A stretch of DNA of 23,453 nucleotides from Strongylocentrotus pallidus. Taxonomy: Eukaryota; Echinodermata; Echinoidea; Camarodonta; Strongylocentrotidae. Positions within the stretch are counted from its first letter, which is position 1; each line of letters opens with the position of its first letter. A program made the translations under genes and the position numbers. The stretch is taken from NCBI GenBank assembly GCA_030265145.1, contig JARBES010000129.1, forward strand, positions 21,117,883 to 21,141,335, in the 5' to 3' direction. Shown piece after piece: positions 1-12,700 of the stretch. The notes under the pieces are model-generated. The model saw only the letters and a program-made list of their open reading frames with translations, was not told the DNA's origin and made no database searches.

Positions 1-19
1 ATGTCCCGAATTGCTCAAA

Positions 20-92
20 GCTTTCTCACGCTCTATTACGGTCTTTACGCTTTAATTAAGCTTTGTTACGCTTTGCCACCGCTTTGCTCGCC
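20..92. repeat. Degenerate tandem repeat, period about 10-11 bp
   Basis: About seven imperfect units based on GCTTTGTTAC: at 20, 30, 40, 49, 60, 70 and 81. It is more CG-rich than the surrounding DNA. No family recognised. Confidence 0.55.
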
Positions 93-317
93 GATTTAAT
101 GCGCCATCAATTCGGCGTCGGTGTGAACTTAGCATAATTAGTGAAATATATAAAAAATGTATGAGAGAAAAGTTGAAAGGTGAGGCAAAGTATCTCAGCC
201 TGAAATCAAAAAAGAATTACATCATTCATACTTCTAATTCAACAATGACCCAAAAGAAAACAAATCTTATAGACAAGTGCTCAACACACCAGTCAATGAA
301 ACAGCAAGGTGTTCAAT

Positions 318-358
318 ATGGCAAGTACTTGGGATAAACAAGGTTAAGTACTTGCCAT
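318..358. repeat. Inverted repeat, 13-bp arms
   Basis: ATGGCAAGTACTT at 318-330 and its exact reverse complement at 346-358, with a 15-base spacer. It lies just past the NUP210 stop, so it would fold in the transcript if the 3' UTR reaches this far. Confidence 0.7.
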
Positions 359-542
359 TATTTTCCTCCTCTCCACACAGAAAACATCATGTACTCGATT
401 CCCTTTTTGAAGGGTTCTAAAACTTGAAGCAACTAACTGTTGCTGTTAAAAAGGACTTCAAATGACATTTTCACAGCCCCTACACACATTTGATGTTTTG
501 TACAAATGTTTGACATTGCACAATGATTCTCTGTAAGAGGAA

Positions 543-724
543 TTACAACATCATGTACGGATTCCCATTAGAGAGTACATCAAAAGGTTTTCCTTTTTTT
601 CTCTTACCTGGGGACTGTTCAAAGTATGGAGGTGGAGCCGGTGAGCGATGTAATGGGCTATGAAGGAATGCTCCTGATCCAGAGCTTCCTACGTAGTAGC
701 GAGGAGCTAGGAACACATGGTAAC
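543..724 (-). CDS. NUP210: NUP210 exon w32 and stop (cytoplasmic tail)
   Basis: Enters in phase 1 after acceptor CCTTCAG. Reads CYHVFLAPRYYVGSSGSGAF, then a proline/serine-rich part with three Ser-Pro pairs (HSPLHRSPAPPPYFEQSP), then KRKKGKPFDVLSNGNPYMML and TAA at 543-545. A GT at 606-607 (CAG|GTAAGA) could instead splice out after SP to an acceptor near 524-522 (CTCTTACAG). The uninterrupted reading is preferred because its tail of about 59 residues fits the roughly 58 of vertebrate gp210, while the spliced tail would start ENHCAMSNICTKHQ and look unrelated. Confidence 0.8.
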
Positions 725-3700
725 CTGAAGGATGGGAGGAACAAAAAAAAGAAAAAAAATTAATCCAAAGGCTTATGATTGGCAAAGTAAAATATTAGAA
801 TGGTAAATGATTAGATAATTATATCTTATATGGCCAAAGGTAATTTTTATTGAGCATACAAAACAAAAACAAAAAAATCAATTTCCTTTTATCATACTCA
901 ATGATAATAATTTTTCTTGAAACATTTCAAAATAAGACTCTCATGCTTACTTTAATTACAATCATAAATGTACCATTAAAAGCTTTAAAAACTGAAATGT
1001 TGCATATTATAAGTTCACAGACTGCTAGTAGAATGCATTTTCATTGCATAAATATTTGTGTTTAATATAGATATGATAGCGGTAAGAATGTCTGGTAAAT
1101 GTAATGAACTTACATATAAGCACCATTCCTGCTACAGCCAGGATGAAGATGAGAAAGAAGAGCCATGTCTGATAGTGCTGAAGAAACAGGTGAAGAACAC
1201 TAGACCAACCTGTCACAGGGACTTCTTCTGTGGGTCAGGAAGAAAAAAATATATAAATCAATATGTCCGCCAGAATGACTGAAAAAAAGTATGTGCTAAT
1301 AGTATCTTCAAATCGATTTTTAAAAAGATTTAAAACTTCATGTTGAAGATTTTTAAATAAATACATAAGGAAGGAAAATTCAAAGACCTCAAAGATTATA
1401 GATGCAAAAGATGATATTTTGAGGCCGTAATTTTCAAGTGCTACAAGTTGTTCTACAAATTGGTAATCTATTGAATGCATAGTTCTCACCTGACGTGGAA
1501 ATCGTAAGTTTGACAGGAACAAGATTGATCTTGATAGGAACCACAGTACGCTGCCCTGTGACTGTATTGGACAGTTCCACCGTCGTGTGCAAGATAGCGG
1601 GTCCATACTGAATGATGGAAGAGTCCACAAGAGCCACAGGGAACTTCTTGAGGGTTCTACCCATGAAGGTTGGCTTGCCCAGTGCGATGATGTCGGTGTC
1701 ATTGGTAGAGGCCTGCAAAATATATGAATGTACGCAGAAATGCTCAATATCAGTTTCATTTTCCTATCATCACGATGAGGTATAAAGGTTAATATTATAT
1801 GATTTACATATTCACAGAAAATACTAATTTGCGAAAATAATTATATTGGATTTCATGACATAAATATCAATACATTTCCTTTCCCCCATCATCTTGCTCA
1901 ATAAAGACAGCCATCCATGGTAAAAAGTAAAGTAATTCATGAAGCCATTTTCAATTTTAAGAGAAAATATCTTGAGTTTAATTATATTGCATACACGTTC
2001 ATTATTACTAGAGAAGATTTCCTAACTATAGCACTGCAAGGGCTAATCACAATGCACTGATAATGGATTATTGACCGTTTAGATATACCTGTAAGTTGTC
2101 AATGACTGCTGGTATTCCCTCTACCGAGATATCCTCTCTACGGGTGGCTAGCGTCAGGGTGATCCCAGACTGCGGGACGGAGTAGGCTGGGAGGAACTTG
2201 AAGGAGAGTGGCTCCGAGATGACCTGACGTTGATTTGGGATGCTGAGCAGACGAGCGTTCAGTGTTAGGGTCGTATCCATGGTGCTGAGGAAGGTCGGGG
2301 TGTGTCTTGTCTTCAACTGACTGATGGAGCAGTAATACAGACCTGATGGAGAACAAAAGCAAATAAGAAATTAGTAATGTTAATAAAAAAAGCAATAAAG
2401 CCTTGGTCAGATATGATACAACACGGTAAACCTCTACTTTTTAAAGTAATGATGACATAAATGTAATATCTATCTCATTTCTGTATCAGAGCTCATTATA
2501 TACACATAGGACCTTTGTTGAGCACAGTTGCCATTCATTTACAGGTTGAAAACAAAAATAACAAAAAAGATGTGTTTTCCTACTTCATATCTGAATGAGC
2601 CTTAGGGGTTTAAAAATGCTTGAGGATCTGACCTTAAATCTTGCACCCACTTCATTATCACCCATTTATTAGTTTTAAAAAGATTTTTTTGTGGAAAATT
2701 GGTGTTGCATGTTACAAGAAGGTATAAATAGATATCACATATATCTTTATCATAAGCAGCCACTCATGTGCTTTACCTTGGCTTGCATCATAGCCTGCAG
2801 AGACTTGGAAGAGCTCAGATGGGGTTACCGGGGAGTTCCTGTCAGCAAACTGGAGGGTGCATTGGAAGGGCGGAGTCACCGTCTCAAAGATCCAAGCATG
2901 CTTCTCAAAGGAACAGTTCTCACCTGGTAACACAATGGGGTAGTAAAGAGGTAGACACTTTAAATAGAATTCTCAACACTACTGAGAACAGAAGCTTGAA
3001 CAGAAGTTTGATGGCACATAAATCTTTAAATGCTTGAAAAACATTTAAGTTTTGAGAGTCTGAAACTACATAGCTATACTTTGTTGCTATTTGTGTTTTA
3101 TGTTTCATACAACTGTATGGCAAACACACATAAACAAAATTGAACACTATACAATGCAAGCATTCTTAAAACAAACAAAAATCACCTCTGACCTATAACT
3201 TTAACAGATATTCTAAATTTGTTTCAATACTTCAGAAACTTGTACTTAAGTTTCTATGTTGTATCTCACCTTGGATACTAGAAACACCATTCAGCTTGAC
3301 AGGAATGCGAATGCTGCCCTCTTTGGCCACAGTCGATAGAGTAGTAACATCATTACCTTCTAGCGTGATTCTCAGAATAGTGCCAACAGACACCTGGTGG
3401 AAACAAACATATTTCAACATATTCTTATTGTTTGAATATCACTTGAGGATAAAAATTGTATTTTTGTATGCATACACTAAATTTTCATTCTACAGCTGCA
3501 GGCACTAAATCTTCATGATATAAGTATTTGTTGTTGTTGGAAGTTGACATGGTGCTCTCCAATCTGCAATATAGATTACTAGTACTTGCAACACTTCTCG
3601 GCTTTGATGATTGATATTATGAATAAATATGCCAGTTCCAGTTCCATGTTTGATAAACATGGAACTGGCACTTACATTTCTTAAATATCCATAAATATCC

Positions 3701-6700
3701 ATTTCAGACACATGTTTATTCTTTCATCTTATCATTTATGGTATCAATCTAAATTATTCCATAATCTCACTCCTACAACAAGAATATTTCTTAAACATAG
3801 AGGTCAGATAAAAAGCATTATTTACCTGAGCTGTGGTGGCAAGGTTAGGAGTCAGCTGCTGGGTCAAAGTCACAGCACCAGGGGTCAATGCCATGGCAAC
3901 ACCACTTGACCTATGAACTTTAAGAATGCTGCTTTCAGATGAGCTCCAAGACCCACTTTGACCTTTAAAATTGAAAAGAATGATAGTAGTTATCATACTA
4001 CGATCTTCAGTGCCCCAAGCCAGAATTGGAGCAGAACTAACAGTTGTTTCTTTTCTTTTCCATGTAAAATAGTGCAGTCAAGACAAGAACAACATTTTCT
4101 AATATGGAGTTAATTTTCTTAAAAAGGGAAGAAAATAAGAAAAGAACTGGAGTAACAAAACACTATATAATTATGACAAATTGTCACTAATTAATGACAA
4201 ACATGCAATGAAAATTGTATGCAATAGAAAAATACAAGGCTACTGAGAACAATAAAATATATCCTGATACATCCTGATTCACACCTCACATTCACAGAAT
4301 AAATAAATAAATCTGGCATAGGCCACCCAGGCACACAATGTCCCAGCAATAAAGTCATTGATCTGGCTTTGCTCCAATGATATTTTTAAATAAAAGAGGC
4401 TACATATCTTTATGTATAGAATCACACATGGTAACACCTACCCTCTGACGATAGTAGAGGTGACCTCAGACATATAATATCACCCACAACCAGGCCTTGG
4501 TCGGGCTGTACCACACTGCCTACGGGGATGCCAACGTAATCATCAATCCAGGGACTCTCACTGTCCCATACCTAAACAGAACAAATGATTGAAAAGTGAT
4601 AATTCCTTTAATAGAGAGCATGGATGACTACTATTGGCTTTTATGTTACAGGAGAGTGAAGCAATTCAAAGTTATAAATACATAACAGAAAGCTCCTCAG
4701 GTTGAAATAAAACAAGATTCAATCAAGAGGTGGAATCTTAATGAAAGGTTTGTGATTTTAACGAGTTTCAATTATATTTCAGCAATATATATGCGAGGCT
4801 AAACTAAGCCAGGTTTTTGATTAAATTTGCCTCTTACCTATGCTCCCATGAACAACTGAGAGTACATAATTAATCTACATGCTAACTAGCAATAACTACT
4901 TTGGACAGACAGCTGAGCAGAATGTAAGATGAATGAGAATGGGACGTACAGACGGACGGACAACCCAAAAACATAATAAAGAGGAAGAATGTTTACCTTG
5001 AGAATAGTGATTCCAATGTGTGCTGATCTACCAATCAATGTACTATTATCTGGTCCAGACTGCAACTGAAGACGGTCAAATCTGTGAACCGAAGGCAATC
5101 ATAGTTTAAGTTAATCTACCGGTACTTAAAATTTAAAATCCCTTATTTGTATACAGGCAATTACATACCTGTATACCAATATTTAAAAAAAAATATAATT
5201 AAAACTCCTATGAAGTCCAACTAATATCCTTGAACTACTTGACTAGATTATCAATAGAGCATGATACGTGTAAAGGGAAATTTAAAATAAATAAATAAAA
5301 TAACACTAATCCTACAGATCCGTGAAAAGATGGTAAGTTTCTATTCAAGAAGGGATGAAACGCATTCATATCTCTATCACACAGAGTGGCACAGTGGATT
5401 TCAGTCTAGTATACAAATGTGGTCATGGTATCTTCACTATTCGTGATCTGTTACATTGAGGTACATCAGAAAGCTCATGGGGATATTACAAATCAGTAGA
5501 TCTTACCTGTGTAGCCTGTAGTCCAGTTTCACATTGGTGGCATCAAATCTCTCACCAATGTTGTCATAGAAATGAACAACAAAGGAAGGCGACACGCCGA
5601 TAGGAAACACTTGAAGACTCTTGTCAAATGTGGTAAGACCGGTGGTGGAATGCACAGCTATGTACGATACAGGCTTGATCTAAACAGGACAAAGAAGACC
5701 AAAGTTGAAAAAGATGATATTCTAATAAGATAATAATGATAACAGAAAGAAACAGCAGGAACACAGTCATGACAATGTGTCAGTGAAGTAAACTTTTACA
5801 ATTTTCCTGTATGCATTTTGTCAGTTATAATCCAAACTTTTAAGCCCCGAAATTCAAAGACTTGTATCTATCTCATTCTTATATCAGATGTTTAATGCCC
5901 ACAAACCTAATATGTTTCTGTATTTTCCCCTTGATATCAGGGTGGTTTGCCCCTTTAAATCAGGAATCTACTCATTATCATCATGCCCCCTAAAATCAGA
6001 CGTACTGTATTAAATCTAATCTTTTTGCCATCATATCAACTTGATTATTGAAAGTAATAGAAATGGAGTGAGCATGAGCACTCACCGAGACATGAACAAC
6101 CGTCGTCTGGTTTACTCCGAAGCTCTCAAATGCAGTGACCTCTACAGACGCTTGACCTCCCTTGGGCCCAGCTCTGACCAAGCCCATCTGGTTCACGGTC
6201 AAGAAGTCATCCCAGGAGGTGGTCAAGATGCGATAGGACATCCTGGCTGACCCATCTCTGAAAGGGACAATAAAAGGTCAATTATCATGAGGATTGATAA
6301 AGGTGTGCATAAATAAAAGAGACATTTTTCAATTAATTATGAGGTTTAAAAAAATGTAAGAAATACTCCAATGACTATGTGATACACTCAAATATATATT
6401 CTACTTATTCCCAACCTGTTAGGTCATCTCACCAGCCCATTCCCCAAATTTTTAATTCGAGTTGATCAATATTATGAGATGGAATAAAATAGTATTCCAA
6501 TCGTGCATTTCAACAAAAAAATTGAGCTGAACAAACAATAAACCATGTAATGGCTGTAGAAAGTAATTTCAAATCCAACATTGAATGTATTCATCACGAA
6601 CAGCAAAAATGTTTCATTGTTCAGTTCTCACCTGTTGGTTTTGATTGGTGCCTGTGTATTAGGTGTCATTAGAAGTCTGCTGTGACATGGACAGTTAGGC

Positions 6701-9700
6701 TGCATCAGCTCTAGTCTCTCAAATACCTACAAGAAAAATGGAAAGAACATTCAATCATGCCAATGTATTCAAATAGTGGTTAAATAGGTCTACAATTACC
6801 TCTGTTGTGAAGCGTACATCAATGGGACATACAGTCAAACCTGTCTTAGTGCCCACCTCTCTATAAAGACCATCTGTCTAGTGTCTATAGTGACCATATA
6901 TTTTGTTTTCCTGGAGAGAAACAAATATGAGTTGTATCCAAAAAATTGTCCAGAAAGGGAACCTGTCTACAGTGACCACTTTCTCAGTTACCCTTGGGTG
7001 GCCTCAATAGGTAGGCTTGACTGTATTTTATGCCCAACTTATCAGTAAAATATAAGTATCTGGAGTTTTTTACCCTTGAAGATTTATTAACGTCACTTCC
7101 CCAAACTGATGGCCCAGAAGAGGCTAGTGTCCCCTTGGATTTAAAGCCCTCATAAAGTATCTAGTTCTACTCTGGATCAACTACCCTGGATCAACTGACC
7201 TGGATCTGTATTTCATCCATGAGCGTCTGATCCCTGTAGATCTGTCTACGTCCTGGTTGAAGCAGAGATACCTGTAGTCTCAGAGAGGCTTCTCCGGGGT
7301 TCAAGGTTCTCACTCGCATTGCAATGTTGTGCTCTGCTCCACTGTAGATACCATCCTGTACACCACAAACATTCAAGTTAAATATCTACAAAGTTCTTAA
7401 CTATTACAGGTAAATAAAGGAAAACAATCATTTTTTTTAAAGATGACATTTATCCAGAACACACAGTGAACAATACTGTTGGAGAGCAAGGAGAACAATA
7501 ATGATTGTAGTCTATGAAAATCACTTCAGTTCAGTTCAGTTCAGTTTATTGAATTCCATCTTTAAAAACATTTTTACAAAGGTAAAAACATGCAATTTCA
7601 TGTAAAATATAATACATAAATTGGGATAAAATACATGTGAAATGAATTAATACAAAACAGAATAAGGCACAGCTGTACAAAAGCCAAGAGAAGGTTTTGT
7701 CTGGACAGCTTCCTATCAAATTAGAAATTATAAATATAGTAAGAAAACAAGTAGCAAGTAAAGTTTAGGATAGTATCATTCAGAAATTGCATAACAACCG
7801 GCACAAACCCAGTACACGAAATACAACATGATAGGATGCAAAAGTCAGAAGATAGCAAAGGAGAAATGTGAGGGGGAAAAAGAAAGATAGAGAGAGAGAG
7901 AGAGATAACAAGCTGGATAAATACTTTCAGTGAGAGTCACGCGCAATCAAGAAACTTTTGAGATTACGTTTAAAACTGTTGTAAAATGAGATTGAAGTTA
8001 TATTAATTGGAAACAAGTTCCAAATTTTACACCAAACAAAATGGATCTTTGATATGATAAACATGAGGCTGTTGAGGCTCTACATACGATGTGGGTGTTC
8101 TGGCTTTGTGCTTCATTCAGTTGAATTTAATGAATGGGTGAGAGTTTTAAATCATGGCCTTGTGGCGCTGTACCCAGACATGGCATATCTTAATAGCTCT
8201 TTCAACTGATAAATAAATTAGTACAGAAGGCAGTTTTGATTGCTGTGAGCTCTGTACGCACAAACCAAAGCACTTCTGGAGCACCTTGGGCACCACTGGA
8301 AGGTTGAAACGAGCCCTTTACAAAAACCGAACACTATCATCGGAAAGAACAACAGAGATACAAAGAGATGGTGTGCAAAAAATTTACTAACCTCAGCAAA
8401 CACAGGTTCCACCTCAATAACATCATCATTGCTCACACTCCACTCAAACTGAAGGCCATCGATAGCATCACCAAACGTGAACGGAGTCTCTGATTCGCCC
8501 AGTCCCATGGCATACACAGGCATGATGGTGTCTGACTCGAGGCGATGGAGAGGAGCATGGATACGTATGCCGTTCAGCTCAATCACGTAGACATCAATGA
8601 TATCCTTTACAGAGAGAAATTAAAACAGAAGAGTAATCAGTAATCAAATCTTGAATGCCAGTTATCTAGTTCCATATAATATTTGTTCTAAAAAAATCAG
8701 TACTTATGTTGAAATACATTTTTTTTAAGGAGATACTACCATTTTGGAATTTAATTTGGAATTCATAAATCAATATGTAAATTGACAAAAAATGCATGAC
8801 ACACCCCAAAAAGTGGATAACCTCCTTTTACAGTTCATTGAGAACACATTTCTTTCGTAATGTCAAATAGTTAATGTGCATAGATATATGACAAAATTTC
8901 ATATTACTAAACTATATTCTGATCTTGGAAACAAATTGTATTGCAATCGATAGGAAATGAGAAGTTTGCATGCACAAAAATTACTTGAAATGCAACTTTT
9001 CAGGGACCACTTACCTCTGAATAAACCACATTAGAGCCTGCCTCCTGGTCATATCCCACTGCTCTGCCTGTGACCCTGGTATGACCCAGGTTCAAGGCAT
9101 GCAAGATACCGCTGCTGTTGATCTTAGCAATGTTAGAGCTCTGTACCACGTACTCGATCTGGCTCTGGGGCTGTGGTCCTCCAGTACTTCTAACCTATAG
9201 AACGGAATAAAGGAATTTTAAAAAATGCTGACATAGCTCAAAGTAAACATAGCAATGATGCTTCCTTACACTTATATCTGAAGTGTTTGTTAAAACAAAG
9301 GTAGATGATTGAGATACAAAAACATTATTTTAGAAAATGAATGAAAGACATAACATCATTGCCGAAGGATGTGGTTAACATTTATTGGGAAGACTTGGAT
9401 GTGAAATGGAGAAAAAAAAATCATAATGCAGGCAAGATAGGAAGTTCTGCTTAACTGTGATATGTTTGTTGTGCATTCATAACATTTTCATTGAATATCA
9501 AGTTCAATCAAAATAAAACCCACTTCCATACAAATCAAACTCTATTCAAATGGAAAAATATTTCTATTTCATGGTGATTTTCTAGGTAGGGATGCACTTA
9601 CTTGGAACAATGATGTGACAATGAGTGTGATGTTTCTGGGTGTCAACTTGAGAGGGGGAAACACCTAAAAAAGGAAACAAAAGGTAATAATCATCATTTC

Positions 9701-12700
9701 AGAGTGACTTCATTAGCAACTATATGAGCGAAGGAGAGAACATAGGATAACATGAAGTTTTATAAGGTGTACTTTCTCATACTAAAAGTATAGCTGACAT
9801 TCTCTAGAATTGGACAGGTTGTGAGCTGGTAATGTTTACAACCAAGCATTGGTATTGTGTAAAAACAAGTCAGTAATGTTTCTTCAGAATGTAAATTTGG
9901 TACTGAAGTTTGATTCTATAAAAACCCTATAAAATGGAAATTAAAATATAAGCTTATGCCTAACCTGAATATCTCTGAGTTTGCTTGATACAGTATGACC
10001 ACTCTTTGACATGGCTGTGAAGGCAAGGGTAGTGAAACCAATACTAGCTCCATGTACTGTGTAGTATGCTGTGTGTGGATCCCTACCAGAGCTCTCCATG
10101 TCAGGTCTGTAAGAAAAAGACAAAACGTTTAATATACTAGAAAAATCTTTTAAATACAAATATATCTTCAGATAAAAAGGGTAAATTGACCATGCGCTGT
10201 TGACAGTTACAAAAATATGTAGGAAAAGGTGGCCCTTCACTTACATATACTATATAATGAAAAAAAATTGGACAACTTTTGCAGATTGTCTTCAAAACAT
10301 ATTACCACGCATTATGACTCATGTCTTTATCATCACTAGCTCATGTTTGACTTAAAACATGTGGAATTATGTTAGAACCTTTTTTTTTAATTGCTCTAAT
10401 TGATTACCCTAACATATCATTAAAATTTCAACCTCTGAAACTGTTATCAATCGAATCATACCACTGTGTTTATATATTTAATATATTTGACACAATGACA
10501 ATTTTACCTACCGGACGTAATTGAAATTATTTTCTCACAATTGCACCTTAAGGACCAATTCTGAGGACAGAGCAGTACACCTGTTAAATACCACGAGTAG
10601 TAGTAGCAGTAACTTTACAAAGGAGGGAAACTAACTTACCTCAGTGTGACGATGTTGGAGCCTGGCACAGGTTCAAGCTTCATTAGAGGAAAGTACGAAA
10701 CAGAAAGTGGCTGTTCAGTGGAGTCTAGTACCTGGACTGCAGCGCGGATCTCATGATCAACTTGTACCTGGCAAAGAAACAAAAAATTCATGACATTTTT
10801 TCAAAATCCTCATTGCCAATTTCACAAGATGCAAAATACATGATTATGTACGAGTACAATCTCGTCTTTCTCCATCTCTGCATGACTCCTCCCTCTCTCC
10901 CCCAACCAACTCTCTCTCTATTCTGTTGCAGTTACATGTAATTTTCTTCTAACCCTCATTAATTATCATAATGATTTTGCAATGAACATTATATAAATTT
11001 GTTCCCATTTCAAAATGTCAAATCTTACTTTTTAGCTCTTGTGGTTGATTAGAGTTTTGAACTTGGAGTCTCCTTTATCAAAGTGAGGATTTTCGCTTCA
11101 ATCACCCTTGTGTGTCTGATTATGCTTCATACTACATAGAAATGTCTACCATGTTTACCTTGTCAACGACCTTGAGGTCAATGGTATGCACACCAGCCAT
11201 GTGTATCTGTGCTGTAGCATGCTGATTAGTGGCAATGCAAAGGTCATAGGCAGTGATTACCAGATTGCCATCTCGTAGGGGGGTAACCTGATTAGAACCA
11301 AAAATAAGTAAACAGAAATTAAAATTATACACTGTGAATAATATTCAGCAAATTAATATATCAATGAGTACAGATGGTATGAGGAAGAGATAAAAAGATG
11401 AAATAAAGATAGAGATACTCATAAATGTACAAAGAGAAAGAATATACCTATAACTGCAGCTAGCTTTTGTGATTCCAGTATGGACTACGTACTAAAATCC
11501 TGCATGATTTCATGTCTCCACCATTATCACACTATGGCAGGTCTTGCCTGATCCTTTTTCATCCTTTTAATAAAATTCAATTCTTTTAAGTGACAGTATA
11601 CANNNNNNNNNNNNNNNNNNNNNNNNNNNNNNNNNNNNNNNNNNNNNNNNNNNNNNNNNNNNNNNNNNNNNNNNNNNNNNNNNNNNNNNNNNNNNNNNNN
11701 NNTTTTTACTCAAGGGGGGCGTGGTTGAGGGGAAAACAAAAAACCTATTTTTTTTTTAGTGCTCACTATCACCCCTGAAAAGAGTAATTAGTAGTCAAAT
11801 CTTGAATGCCAATTATTAAGTTCCATATATCTTTTTCTGAAATAAATCAGTGTCGTATGTCGAAATACATAAGCAATGAAAACAAATTCTACCTGGAATC
11901 TAATTTTGAATTCAATAATAAATTTCTCATATAAAATAATAATAAAATAAATGACCAACAAGAGAAAATAAATGTTTACAATTAGTTGAGAATGTATCCT
12001 TTTTTTATGCAATGTCAAGTTGTTTATGTGCATAAATATTAGACATAGATGCATATAGCTACACTACATTCTGATCTTGAAGACTTTAGGGACAAATTGT
12101 ACTGCAATCGATAGGAAATGAGAAATTTGCAATGCAAAACATTTACTTGAAATACAACTTTTCAGGGATCACTTACCTCTGAATAGACCACATTAGAGCC
12201 TGCCTCCTGGTCATATCCCACTGCTCTGCCTGTAACCCTGGTATGACCCAGGTTCAAAGCATGCAAGATACCGCTGCTGTTGATCTTAGCAATGTTAGAG
12301 CTCTGTACGACGTACTCAATCTGGCTCTGGGGCTGTGGTCCTCCAGTACTTCTAACCTATAGAACAAAATAAAGGAATTTAAAGAAATGCTGCCATAGCT
12401 CAAAGTAGTAAACATCATAGCAATGATGCTCCCTTACACCGAATCTCTGAAGTGTTAGTTAAAGCAAAGGAAGATGATTGAGATACAAAACAAATATTTT
12501 AAAAAATGAAAGAAAGACATAACATCATTGCCCAAGGATGTGGTTTCACATTGATTTGGAAGAAACGGATATAAAATGGAAAAAAATAATCAAAATGCAG
12601 GCAAAATAGAAAGTTCTGCTTAATTTTGTGATGTTTTTTGTGCATTCATGAAATTTAAATTGAATATCAAGTTAAATAAAAAATAAAAGCCCAATTTCAT

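Larger units (their letters stand above)
1..542. other. 3' untranslated or flanking DNA of NUP210
   Basis: No convincing coding exon. No AATAAA was seen on the minus strand; only two ATTAAA-like hexamers (51-56 and 95-100). It contains an inverted repeat at 318-358 and a degenerate short tandem repeat at 20-92. The poly(A) site cannot be fixed by eye. Confidence 0.5.
8622..11602. repeat. Duplicated block, copy A (exons w14-w18 with introns)
   Basis: About 2.98 kb aligned by eye, from AGAGTAATCAGTAATCAAATC at the low end to AGTGACAGTATACA at the edge of the N run, with copy B at 11776-14898. Exons differ at 14 of 642 bp and introns much more, with indels. Same orientation as copy B. Confidence 0.93.

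Noticed and set aside
1-99. Plus-strand mini-frame starting ATG at position 1 (MSRIAQSFLTLYYGLY...)
   Set aside because: 33 codons over a degenerate tandem repeat; no homology and no flanking signals. Probably chance.
1235-1759. 174-residue open frame on the minus strand
   Set aside because: It overlaps exon w30 in another frame and has low-complexity, non-homologous sequence; w30 read in its own frame matches gp210.
2691-3037. Plus-strand open frames of 79 and 89 residues
   Set aside because: They are antisense shadows of exon w28, with no recognisable family and no splice-site logic.
8218-8586. Exon w19 frame continuing past 8392 to a stop at 8218
   Set aside because: Homology stops at the donor GTTAGT at 8391-8390, the phase fits w20, and the extension is intron translation.
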